Origin: Prosthecobacter debontii
Lineage (GTDB): Bacteria > Verrucomicrobiota > Verrucomicrobiia > Verrucomicrobiales > Verrucomicrobiaceae
Length of the DNA stretch: 64,000 nucleotides
Direction: 5' to 3'
NCBI GenBank assembly: GCA_945869675.1
Contig: CAMBPS010000005.1
Span: forward strand, 1 to 64,000
Below are positions 1 through 7,777 of this stretch, one piece after another. The position numbers and the translations under genes are program-made. How positions within the stretch are numbered: position 1 is the first letter of the stretch; each line of letters opens with the position of its first letter. The notes below the pieces were generated by a model that saw only the letters and a list, made by a program, of their open reading frames with translations, was not told the DNA's origin and searched no databases.

Positions 1-38
1 CTGCCATTCTGCGCGCATCATCACCGCCCTTTGCCGCT

Positions 39-1058
39 ATGCTTTCCCAACTTGATTCCCTGAAAACCGAGGCCCTCACCGCCCTCGACACCCTGTCTGA
101 TGAAGCCGCCCTGGAGGCTTACCGGGTGGATTATTTGGGTAAAAAGGGCAAGCTTACAGCTTTAAGTGGTGGCATGCGCGAAGTGCCGGCTGACCTCAAA
201 AAGGAAGTCGGAGCCAAGCTCAATGAGGTTCGTGACGCCATCACCAGTGGCCTGACGGTGCGCCTGGAGGCTCTGCAAGCGGCGAAAGATGCCTCGGCCG
301 TGGCAGGTATTGACATCACGCTTCCCGGCAGGCCGGGAGCAGGCGTCGGCTCTCTCCATCCACTGACACAGATCCGTGATCTGGCCGTGCGCACTCTGCG
401 CCGCATGGGCTTCACCTTGGCTGACGGACCTGAGATTGAAACGGAATGGCATTGTTTTGATGCCCTGAACACTCCAACGGATCACCCGGCCCGCAATGAG
501 AGCGACACCTTTTACATGCCTGACGGCAAACTCCTGCGCACTCACACCAGCAGCGTGCAAGTTCGTACCATGGAAAGCGCCAAGACGCTGCCTGTCCGCA
601 TCATTGCTCCTGGAGCAGCCTATCGCCGTGATGAGATCGATGCCACCCACCTGAGTGTTTTTAATCAAATCGAAGCGCTCTATGTCGATACCGACGTCAG
701 TCTGGCCGATCTGAAAGGCACCTTAGAATATTTCTTCCGCGAGGTCTTCGGTCCGACCACAATCGTTCGCTTCCGCCCACATTTCTTTCCTTTCACTGAG
801 CCGAGCTTCGAGATCGACGTGAAGCTGGAAGCCAAGGGCAAAGAAGCCCGCTGGATCGAGATCGCAGGCTGTGGCATGGTCGATCCGGCCGTCTTTGCCG
901 AGATCAGCAACAAGCGTGGAGACAACCTTTTTGATCCTGAAAAAGTCACCGGCTTTGCTTTTGGCATGGGTCTGGACCGCCTGGCCATGATCATGCACGG
1001 CATTTCAGACATCCGTCATTTGATCGAAAACGACGTACGCTTTTTGCAGCAGTTCTGA
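39..1058 (+). CDS. pheS: Phenylalanine--tRNA ligase alpha subunit
   Basis: Catalytic subunit of the cytoplasmic alpha2beta2 phenylalanyl-tRNA synthetase, which charges tRNA-Phe. The 339 residues match the usual bacterial length. The N-terminal ~90 residues are helical, as in the tRNA-binding coiled coil of the family. The class II catalytic core follows, with motif 2 around FRPHFFPFTEPSFE and the glycine-rich motif 3 GFAFGMGLDRLAM near the C-terminus. The ATG at 39 gives the canonical N-terminus; no strong Shine-Dalgarno site precedes it. The partner pheT normally follows directly, but here it begins 753 bases downstream because a GxxExxY cassette lies between them. Identification is secure. 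Confidence 0.97.
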   Translation: MLSQLDSLKTEALTALDTLSDEAALEAYRVDYLGKKGKLTALSGGMREVPADLKKEVGAKLNEVRDAITSGLTVRLEALQAAKDASAVAGIDITLPGRPGAGVGSLHPLTQIRDLAVRTLRRMGFTLADGPEIETEWHCFDALNTPTDHPARNESDTFYMPDGKLLRTHTSSVQVRTMESAKTLPVRIIAPGAAYRRDEIDATHLSVFNQIEALYVDTDVSLADLKGTLEYFFREVFGPTTIVRFRPHFFPFTEPSFEIDVKLEAKGKEARWIEIAGCGMVDPAVFAEISNKRGDNLFDPEKVTGFAFGMGLDRLAMIMHGISDIRHLIENDVRFLQQF

Positions 1059-1077
1059 GGTCTTAGACACCCCGTTT

Positions 1078-1164
1078 GACAGAATTAACAAGAGAACAGG
1101 AAGATTTAGATTTCAGCTCCTTAAAACTCATTTCTGTTAATCCTGTCCTTCTGTAAATCCTGTA
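1078..1164. repeat. Short inverted-repeat module (empty arm pair)
   Basis: Left arm 1078-1106 (GACAGAATTAACAAGAGAAC and onward) and right arm 1134-1164 are imperfect inverted repeats around a ~27-base centre, so the region can fold into a long hairpin. The arms carry the same sequence as those flanking the GxxExxY gene just downstream (1266-1297 and 1743-1778). The A-rich tail after the right arm, ending in AACAGCCC (1167-1174), recurs after the downstream right arm (1780-1787). It looks like a gene-less copy of the downstream cassette. Being non-coding between pheS and pheT, it may also affect transcription through the pair. Confidence 0.75.
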
Positions 1165-1265
1165 AAAACAGCCCCGAAAACCGCTCTATAAACTCAGCAC
1201 AAATCACGCACTCCTAGCTCACGCCTACACTCAATTTCAGCTTACAGAAAATCGTCAGATTTTTT

Positions 1266-1778
1266 CACAGGATTAACAAGAGGACAGGATTAACAGAAAC
1301 AAGAAGAGTCAGATCATGACCATGCAGGAACTCACCAAAACAGTCATTGATATGGCTATCGAGATTCATCGGACGATGGGACCTGGGTTTAATGAGTCGA
1401 TTTATCATCGTTGTTTGGAAATCGAACTGGCTGCTGCTGGGATTGATTTCGAATCCAAGGTTCCCATTGATGTTTTCTACAAAGGTAAACTGGTTGGCAA
1501 GTTTGAGGCCGACATGATCCTCATGGTCATCGACAAGCGGCTCTTAATCGAACTCAAGTCCTGCGAGGCAATCTCAAAGTCACACGAAGCGCAAACCGTG
1601 AACTATTTAACTGCCACTAATATTGACGACGGTCTCCTCCTCAATTTCGGGGCACCGTCTCTCGAAATCAGGCATAAATACCGTCTCTACACTCCACGAT
1701 CTGTTAAGGATGTTGCTCCCTTCGATCTTCATTAAAAAAAGAAAATCCTGTTAATCCTGTCTTCTTGTTAATCCTGTC
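1266..1778. mobile_element. GxxExxY gene cassette bounded by inverted repeats
   Basis: The left arm 1266-1297 reads CACAGGATTAACAAGAGGAC and continues as another ACAGGATTAACA-like unit. The right arm 1743-1778, read on the other strand, is GACAGGATTAACAAGAAGAC followed by the same unit. The arms are near-identical inverted repeats enclosing a single gene (1316-1735). No transposase is encoded and I see no target-site duplication. Its position between pheS and pheT, normally adjacent, supports insertion. The mode of mobility is unknown. It could instead be a repeat family that recruits nuclease-fold genes. Confidence 0.65.
1316..1735 (+). CDS. GxxExxY family protein (PD-(D/E)XK fold)
   Basis: Small 139-residue protein with the family signature GFNESIY near residues 25-31. 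A PD-(D/E)XK-like core follows: an acidic residue in KFEADMI (about residue 64), a strand, then LIELKS with the E-x-K pair (about residues 80-82), then HEAQTVNYL. This fold is typical of nucleases and Holliday-junction-type enzymes, but the cellular role of GxxExxY proteins is not established. The start is ATG 1316; a second ATG at 1322 is possible. The gene sits between pheS and pheT inside inverted repeats, which is unusual for a translation operon. A DNA-related role is inferred from the fold only. Confidence 0.88.
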   Translation: MTMQELTKTVIDMAIEIHRTMGPGFNESIYHRCLEIELAAAGIDFESKVPIDVFYKGKLVGKFEADMILMVIDKRLLIELKSCEAISKSHEAQTVNYLTATNIDDGLLLNFGAPSLEIRHKYRLYTPRSVKDVAPFDLH

Positions 1779-1811
1779 AAAACAGCCCTCAAATTTCGTC
1801 CACCTCCCTTT

Positions 1812-4214
1812 ATGCAAGTCTCCCTCAATTGGCTCCAAACTCACATCGATCTCAGCAGCTACACGACGCCGCAGCTCTCGGATCTGCTCACTTTCGCGGG
1901 TATCGAAGTGGAAGGGATCGAGGTCAAAGGTCTGGCCACAGACAAAGTGATCGTCGCACAGATTCAGTCCTTTGAGCAGCACCCAAATGCAGACAAGCTC
2001 AGCGTTTGTCAGGTCGATGATGGCTCAGGCTCGTTGCGCCAGATTGTCTGTGGGGCTAAAAACTTCAAGACGGGTGACAAGATTCCCTTAGCTCTTCCGG
2101 GAGCCGCACTGCCGGGCGGCTTTGAGATTAAAGAAGGCAAGCTTCGCGGCATCGACTCCAATGGCATGATGTGCAGCGGCAAGGAACTTGGCATTGGCGA
2201 AGACACCGGCGGGCTGTGGATTCTGGATGCCGATCTGCCGATCGGTAAACCGATCAATCAGATTGTCGAATCTGACACACTGCTGGATCTGGAAATCACC
2301 CCAAATCGTTCTGATCTACTCAGCCATCTTGGACTAGCACGTGAACTGGCAGCTTTGACCGGCTTGCCGCTGAAAGGCATACGCGATCACGTCAAAGCAA
2401 GCTCCACCACCCGCACCGCCAAGGCGGATGAGGTCACTCTGGCTGCTACAGATGGCTGCCCCTACTACACGGCCCGAGTCATCAAAGGCGTCAAGGTCGG
2501 TCCAAGCCCGGCTTGGCTGAAATCACGTCTCGAAAGCATCGGCCTGCGCCCAATCAACAACATCGTGGACATCACGAACTACGTGATGATGGAGATGGGA
2601 CAATCTCTGCATGCTTTTGACCTGGATAAACTGAGCGGCGGCATCGTGGTTCGTCGGGCTAATGAGGGCGAAAAAATCCTCGCTCTTAATGGCCAGGAAT
2701 ACGCTCTACTCACGGAAGATCTGATCATCGCCGATCACCAGCGTCCTCTAGCCATTGCTGGGGTCATGGGTGGTGAGACAACGGGTGTCATCGAAGGCAC
2801 TACCAACATCCTTTTAGAAAGCGCTTACTTCACCCCATCCGGCGTGCGCCGCACCTCACGCCGCCTCAGCCTGCATTCGGATTCCAGCTATCGTTTTGAG
2901 CGTGGCATGGATCCAAAACAAGTGCAGGGCGGCTCCGATCTGGCGATCAAGCTCATTTTGGAAATCGCTGGAGGCATTGCAGAACCAGAATTGTGTGTCG
3001 CGGGTGAAGCGCCAACTTTAGTCAGCGCCGTGGAATTGGATGAAGTGCGCACGCATCGCCTGTTAGGCATCCCTACGCTCACGACTGGGGATGCTCATGC
3101 CATTTTAGAGAAGCTGGGGCTCATCAAACAATCGGCCAACGCCGAAAAAAGCCTCTGGACCATTCCGAGCTATCGTCTCGATTTGCATCGCAGCGTGGAC
3201 CTCGTGGAAGAAGTCGCTCGTGTCATCGGTCTGGATCGTGTGCCTTCTAAATTCACCGCCACCTTTGCCTCGGGAGATGCAACGGATCGCCACTACGATC
3301 ACGCCATGCAACTCCGTCAGGCACTGGTGAATCGTGGCTACAATGAAGCTCAAACCTTGCGTTTGATCTCGACACCGCAGATCGAAGATGCTCTAGGCAA
3401 TCCACTGGCTCAAGCAGGGGCTGCCATGCTGAAAAATCCGCTCAGCGAAGATCTCACCGCGCTGCGTCCGAGTCTGATCCCTGGCCTCCTTGCCAGCGCT
3501 GCACTCAATATCCGCCAAGGTGCCTCACGCCTTCGTTTGTTCGAAGTGGGGCGCGTTTTTCTGAAAATGCCAAATGGCATGGTGCGGGAAGAAGAGCGGC
3601 TTGCCATTCTCCTCAGTGGTCCGGTTTCACCCAGCTCATGGCATGGTCGTGTCACCGCAGCTGCGGATGTCTTTGATCTGCGTGGTGTCGTGGAATCACT
3701 TCCAGGCGTTTCAGCTTTAGAAACGAAGGCACTTAAAGACAACGGTACCTTCCTGATGCCTAGCGAACTCAAGATCGGCAATCGCGTGCTTGGTTGGATC
3801 GCCCAGGTGCATCCAGCCCGCGCTCGTCAAATCGATGCACGTCAGCCAGTCTATGTGGTCGAGCTTCTGCTCAGCGCTCTGCGTCAGGGCAGCACGGGTC
3901 CTGCTAAGTTCACGGACCTTCCGCGCTTCCCCGGCATGACTCGAGACGTGGCCTTTGAGCTTCCGGCAGAGGTCTCTCACAGCCAAGTCAGCGCCTTTTT
4001 TGCCAGCCTCAAAGAACCGCTGCTCATCAAGTCCGAACTGTTCGACGTCTTCACCGATCCCACAGGAACCAAGCTGCCCATGGACCGTAAATCCACCGCC
4101 TGGACTTTGACTTACCGGAACTCCGAAAAAACGCTTGAGACAGCCGAAGTCGAAGCCGCCCACGCCCGCATCCTAGCTGCTTTACAAAAAGCGCTGCCTG
4201 TGACGATACGGTGA
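1812..4214 (+). CDS. pheT: Phenylalanine--tRNA ligase beta subunit
   Basis: Beta subunit of phenylalanyl-tRNA synthetase, providing tRNA binding and editing. The 800 residues match the full-length bacterial form. An N-terminal EMAP-II/OB-type tRNA-binding domain (about 40-150) includes HPNADKLSVCQVD. The B3/B4 editing domain contains YFTPSGVRRTSRRLSLHSDS near 340-360. The B5 and catalytic-like core follow, and a C-terminal FDX-ACB domain (about 705-800) includes RFPGMTRDVAFELP. The ATG at 1812 gives the standard MQVSLNWLQ start. The gene is separated from pheS by the repeat cassette but is intact. It may depend on read-through from pheS or on a promoter within the inserted DNA. Confidence 0.97.
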   Translation: MQVSLNWLQTHIDLSSYTTPQLSDLLTFAGIEVEGIEVKGLATDKVIVAQIQSFEQHPNADKLSVCQVDDGSGSLRQIVCGAKNFKTGDKIPLALPGAALPGGFEIKEGKLRGIDSNGMMCSGKELGIGEDTGGLWILDADLPIGKPINQIVESDTLLDLEITPNRSDLLSHLGLARELAALTGLPLKGIRDHVKASSTTRTAKADEVTLAATDGCPYYTARVIKGVKVGPSPAWLKSRLESIGLRPINNIVDITNYVMMEMGQSLHAFDLDKLSGGIVVRRANEGEKILALNGQEYALLTEDLIIADHQRPLAIAGVMGGETTGVIEGTTNILLESAYFTPSGVRRTSRRLSLHSDSSYRFERGMDPKQVQGGSDLAIKLILEIAGGIAEPELCVAGEAPTLVSAVELDEVRTHRLLGIPTLTTGDAHAILEKLGLIKQSANAEKSLWTIPSYRLDLHRSVDLVEEVARVIGLDRVPSKFTATFASGDATDRHYDHAMQLRQALVNRGYNEAQTLRLISTPQIEDALGNPLAQAGAAMLKNPLSEDLTALRPSLIPGLLASAALNIRQGASRLRLFEVGRVFLKMPNGMVREEERLAILLSGPVSPSSWHGRVTAAADVFDLRGVVESLPGVSALETKALKDNGTFLMPSELKIGNRVLGWIAQVHPARARQIDARQPVYVVELLLSALRQGSTGPAKFTDLPRFPGMTRDVAFELPAEVSHSQVSAFFASLKEPLLIKSELFDVFTDPTGTKLPMDRKSTAWTLTYRNSEKTLETAEVEAAHARILAALQKALPVTIR

Positions 4215-4220
4215 TCTCGC

Positions 4221-4238
4221 CTTGGCACTACAGCCAAG
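4221..4238. terminator. Short hairpin between convergent genes
   Basis: CTTGGC and GCCAAG form a 6-bp stem around a 6-base loop, just after the pheT stop codon and before the 3' end of the opposing rdgB gene. No T-tract follows on either strand, so it is at best a weak terminator or a 3'-end stabiliser. Confidence 0.3.
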
Positions 4239-4274
4239 TCATTTCTCACGGTGCTCCGGCCTGCATCATCGAGG

Positions 4275-4880
4275 CTAGGCTTGGAGCTTTTCTGTCAGCC
4301 AGGTTTGCATTTCAGCCATGGCTCTAGCGCGATGGCTCAGGCTGTTTTTCACTTCAGGAGAAAGCACCCCAAACGTGTCCTCATAACCCACTGGCTGAAA
4401 CAGAGCATCATAGCCAAAACCACCCGCGCCCTGTTCTTCCAATCTCAAATGACCTTCCACAGCACCCTGAGTGACATGCAACACCTGCTCATCTTTGACC
4501 AAGGCTAGACTGCAGCGGAAACGCCCCGTGAAGCCAGTGCTAGGCTGCTCCAGTGCCCCCAAGGCCGCTTTGAGCTTTTGCCGATTGTCCGCATCCGTCG
4601 CCCCCTCCCCTGCATAACGGGCAGACCACACGCCGGGCTCACCTTTGAGAGCATCTACTTCAAGTCCCGAATCATCAGCCAGAACTAGCAGACCTGGTAG
4701 CGCGGCGCTCGCCCCCTGAGCCTTGAGGATCGCATTGGCCGCAAACGTCGTCCCGGTTTCCTCTGGCAAAGTAACACCAGGAAAGGCACTCAAGCTATGC
4801 ACCTGCCAACCGACTCCCAGCATGGCAGCGATCTCTTGAGTCTTATGGGCATTGGAAGTGGCAACGAGAAGTTCAGACAT
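4275..4880 (-). CDS. rdgB: XTP/dITP diphosphatase (RdgB/HAM1 family)
   Basis: House-cleaning pyrophosphatase that hydrolyses non-canonical purine triphosphates (XTP, ITP, dITP) to monophosphates and so keeps them out of DNA and RNA. The substrate-binding start is LLVATSNAHKTQEIAAML, the catalytic Asp motif is LADDSGLEVDALKG, and WSARYAG follows, all in the expected order. I chose the ATG at 4880 (about 201 residues, the family length). The longer reading frame to 4919 adds 13 atypical residues. It is convergent with pheT. The family assignment is firm. Confidence 0.93.
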   Translation of the reverse strand: MSELLVATSNAHKTQEIAAMLGVGWQVHSLSAFPGVTLPEETGTTFAANAILKAQGASAALPGLLVLADDSGLEVDALKGEPGVWSARYAGEGATDADNRQKLKAALGALEQPSTGFTGRFRCSLALVKDEQVLHVTQGAVEGHLRLEEQGAGGFGYDALFQPVGYEDTFGVLSPEVKNSLSHRARAMAEMQTWLTEKLQA

Positions 4881-5059
4881 GGTTAGCGATAGACAAAAGC
4901 AGGCGCCGCTAGGGCTCAAATCGAATTCTCACCTTTCTCAAGACAGCTCTCCAAATTCCTTGCGACCAGAATGATTAACCAGCAGCCCAGCGCATCCTCC
5001 TGCCGAAACCCCTTTTCTGAGCAGACGAGGCATTGCACGGTGCTCTGACTCACGTATAA

Positions 5060-5071
5060 GGAAGATCTTCC
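5060..5071. promoter_or_regulatory. 12-bp perfect palindrome before thiH
   Basis: GGAAGATCTTCC is a perfect palindrome ending 6 bases before the thiH start codon. Its left half overlaps the only SD-like purine run (AAGGAAG, 5058-5064). It could be an operator or a small hairpin affecting initiation. A 12-bp palindrome can arise by chance, so support is weak. No thiamine-pyrophosphate riboswitch signature was found in 4881-5077. Confidence 0.25.
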
Positions 5072-5077
5072 CCTGAC

Positions 5078-6208
5078 ATGCCTTCTGACTTTTTGCCCAT
5101 TCTTGATGCTCTGCCTGAGCGTAAATCGCCGCTGATGGAGCGGTTTTGGTCGCTTCTGGAGGTCAAGTCACCCTCCCAACTCGAAGCGATGGCGCGTGAA
5201 GCGCGGGCGATCACGAGACGGAATTTCGGTCGGACGATGCGTATGTTTGCGCCGCTGTATGTGTCGAATGAATGCGTCAACAACTGCTCCTATTGCGGTT
5301 TCTCACGGGACAATGCCTCCATCATGCGAGTGACGCTAACGATTGAGCAAGTCGTCAAGGAAGCGCAGCATCTGGTAGCGCAAGGCTTTCGAAACATCCT
5401 GCTGGTGGCGGGCGAACATCCAAAATTTGTCAGTGATGGCTATCTGGAAGAATGCATCCGGGCGATCCGGGAGTTTGTGCCGACCATCGGGATCGAAGTG
5501 GGACCAATGGAGGCACCGGAGTATGCGCTGATGGTGAAAGCGGGTAGCGAGGGGCTGGTGGTCTATCAGGAGACCTATGATCGGGCGATTTATGCAGACA
5601 TGCATACCGCTGGACCCAAAAAAGATTTTGAATGGCGCATGGCCTGTCCCGAGCGCGGCTATGAAGGTGGGTTCCGCCGGATTGGTATTGGCGCTTTGTT
5701 TGGTCTGAGTGATTGGCGACTGGAGGCCCTGCGTTTGGCCGCGCATCTGGAGCATCTGTATAAACACTGCTGGAAAGCCAGCTTTACGGTAGCCTTTCCA
5801 CGTCTGCGTCCTGCCGCAGGTGGTTTTGCGCCCATGACCGGTTTTCCCGACTGGGCACTGGTCCAGACGATTGCCGCCTTTCGGATTGTTTTCCCTGAGG
5901 TGGGAATCGTGCTAAGCACGCGAGAGCCTGCACCGCTGCGGGATGCGCTGGCACCACTGGGTATCACGGTCATGAGCGCCGGTAGTCATACCGAACCCGG
6001 CGGCTACACCGGAGCCGGCAGTGAGGATCTGCATCAGACGGTCAAAGGTCGCCGGGTGGAACTGACGACGAAAGACGAATCAGCCAAGGCTGAAGGGCAA
6101 TTCGGCATTGCCGATGAGCGATCACCAGCGGAGGTAGCCGCGATGCTTAAAGCTCAAGGACTCGACGCCGTCTGGAAAGACTGGGACCCAGCGATTCTGG
6201 CAGCCTGA
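5078..6208 (+). CDS. thiH: 2-iminoacetate synthase ThiH (radical SAM)
   Basis: Radical SAM enzyme that cleaves tyrosine to dehydroglycine (2-iminoacetate) and p-cresol for the thiazole half of thiamine. The cluster-binding motif CVNNCSYC lies at residues 66-73 (Cys66, Cys70, Cys73). The C-terminal Bats-type region includes STREPAPLRDALAPLG and the glycine-rich AGSHTEPGGYTGAGSED. The 376 residues match known ThiH proteins. No thiG, thiS, thiF or thiC lies in the window, so its partners must be elsewhere. The related HydG is longer and carries a C-terminal CxxC extension not seen here. Confidence 0.92.
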   Translation: MPSDFLPILDALPERKSPLMERFWSLLEVKSPSQLEAMAREARAITRRNFGRTMRMFAPLYVSNECVNNCSYCGFSRDNASIMRVTLTIEQVVKEAQHLVAQGFRNILLVAGEHPKFVSDGYLEECIRAIREFVPTIGIEVGPMEAPEYALMVKAGSEGLVVYQETYDRAIYADMHTAGPKKDFEWRMACPERGYEGGFRRIGIGALFGLSDWRLEALRLAAHLEHLYKHCWKASFTVAFPRLRPAAGGFAPMTGFPDWALVQTIAAFRIVFPEVGIVLSTREPAPLRDALAPLGITVMSAGSHTEPGGYTGAGSEDLHQTVKGRRVELTTKDESAKAEGQFGIADERSPAEVAAMLKAQGLDAVWKDWDPAILAA

Positions 6209-6209
6209 T

Positions 6210-7166
6210 TCATTGGGCCCAGCCAAGATCGATGATTTGAGCACGGTGATCGGAGCCGACATCGGGGCCGATTTGGCGACCAGTGATGCGCAGCGATTTC
6301 GTGGTCAGTGCATGATCAATCGGGATCGCGAATGGCGAATTGAGCCGCCAAGTAGGTTGCCAAGCATTGGCAGCCAGACGCAGGCCACTGCTGCGAGTCA
6401 GGCTCGACATGGCATGAGACCAGGGGCTGGCATTAAGGTCTCCGATGACGAGTATGGGTTCCTGAATGGTGGAGACCCAATCAGGGATGGCGGAAAGTTG
6501 CTGATCACGACTCGCAGCATAGTAGCTGCTGATCGGCGGCAGCGGATGGGTGCCGAGCAGTCGAAATTCGCGACCCGCGTGCTTGATCAAAACCTGCAAC
6601 GAAGGCACCGAGGATCTCAATTCGTCCGTCAGAAGCGTGATTTCTTGCAAAGGCACTCGGCTATACATGGCGAGACCAAAATTATCCTGTCGGACATTTT
6701 GCCAGTGGTGAGGATGAGTCTTGAGAAGCGGCCTAAGCGCACTGATCCAGACATCATCGACTTCCATGAGGAAAATGACATCGGCATGGGTCGAATGAAG
6801 GAAGTCGATCACCGCATCATGATCGTCATTGGAGGTCAGCACGTTTAGACTCACCACCCGCAGCTTAAAATCAACGACTGAGGTGCTGGTGCGGCCGGAG
6901 CTTGGCTGACCGATGAGCCAAGCATTCAGCATGAGTGTGGTCAGGCCAGCGAGCTTGACCAAGGTTCGTTTTCTCCAAAAAGCCCAGGCAACAGCGAGGA
7001 TGCAGACGAACAAATACTGCCAACGAAAATGACTGAAAAGATCCAGCACCCAATGCCAGCGCCCGAGCTGGCCAAGCCATGAACCGATGAGAGATGAAAG
7101 AAAGATGACATCGATCATGCCCTCTAGATGGACACTGCGTGAAATAAAGGCGGGACTTTGAGGCAT
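6210..7166 (-). CDS. Membrane-anchored endonuclease/exonuclease/phosphatase family protein
   Basis: Two or three hydrophobic segments lie within the first ~95 residues (about 17-30, 48-65 and 72-88). The EEP-fold domain follows: VVSLNVLTSN near 107-116, the catalytic Glu in VIFLMEVDD, VIGDLNASPWS near 243, and the closing SDHRAQIIDL. The DLNA and SDH elements are the metal and catalytic signatures of the fold (nucleases, phosphodiesterases, phospholipases), so the substrate cannot be named. A later start at 7118 (MIDVIFLSS) is possible. The 3' end abuts thiH, with one base between the stop codons on opposite strands. Confidence 0.85.
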   Translation of the reverse strand: MPQSPAFISRSVHLEGMIDVIFLSSLIGSWLGQLGRWHWVLDLFSHFRWQYLFVCILAVAWAFWRKRTLVKLAGLTTLMLNAWLIGQPSSGRTSTSVVDFKLRVVSLNVLTSNDDHDAVIDFLHSTHADVIFLMEVDDVWISALRPLLKTHPHHWQNVRQDNFGLAMYSRVPLQEITLLTDELRSSVPSLQVLIKHAGREFRLLGTHPLPPISSYYAASRDQQLSAIPDWVSTIQEPILVIGDLNASPWSHAMSSLTRSSGLRLAANAWQPTWRLNSPFAIPIDHALTTKSLRITGRQIGPDVGSDHRAQIIDLGWAQ

Positions 7167-7257
7167 GAGGGAAAGGTTGACCTAGTCTTACGATGGAGTG
7201 TTCGATTCATCATGAAAGAACTGGGCATCTGGACTCAATCGATTTAAAGTTGTAGCC

Positions 7258-7722
7258 ATGTCACTTAACGATCCTCGCATTGAAGTCAGCATTGGCACCC
7301 AGCGCTTAAAGTTCTGGGATGGGCACAGGCTGGTGATGGATGTCCCCTGCTCGACCTCGAAATTTGGCCTAGGTACGCAGCTTGGGAGCAACAAGACACC
7401 TCTGGGCAGCTTTAAAGTGCAGGAGAAGCATGGCGCGGATGCTGCCAGCGGCACCATTTTTAAATCCAGACAAAACGTGGGTCAGTGGCTGCCCGGTATG
7501 GAAACGCAGAGTGATCTGGTGCTAACGCGTATTCTCTGGCTGGGCGGCACCCAGCCGCACAATGCCAATACCTTTGAACGCTACATCTACATCCACGGCA
7601 CCAACGACGAAGCCCGCATCGGTCGCGCCATGAGCCATGGCTGCGTGCGCCTGAGAAATGCTGATGTGATCCAGCTTTTTGATCTGGTGCCTCTGGGAAC
7701 GGCGGTGTGGATCTCTGAGTGA
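7258..7722 (+). CDS. L,D-transpeptidase (YkuD domain)
   Basis: A 154-residue YkuD-fold protein with the catalytic motif HGTND, then SHGCVRLRNAD with the nucleophilic Cys near residue 130. Such enzymes form 3-3 peptidoglycan cross-links or attach lipoproteins, acting outside the cytoplasm. No signal peptide or membrane segment is visible. The in-frame upstream codons reach a TGA at 7213 with no other start. Export by another route or a cytoplasmic substrate must therefore be considered. The gene lies 55 bases before the helicase gene on the same strand. Confidence 0.88.
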   Translation: MSLNDPRIEVSIGTQRLKFWDGHRLVMDVPCSTSKFGLGTQLGSNKTPLGSFKVQEKHGADAASGTIFKSRQNVGQWLPGMETQSDLVLTRILWLGGTQPHNANTFERYIYIHGTNDEARIGRAMSHGCVRLRNADVIQLFDLVPLGTAVWISE

Positions 7723-7777
7723 TGAAAACGCATTCCGCCTTTGCACCGGAGCGCGGCCCCGACATGGTGAGCGGCTC

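Noticed and set aside
4881-5077. TPP riboswitch upstream of thiH
   Set aside because: None of the conserved thi-box segments (CTGAGA, or ACCTGATCTGG-like) is present.
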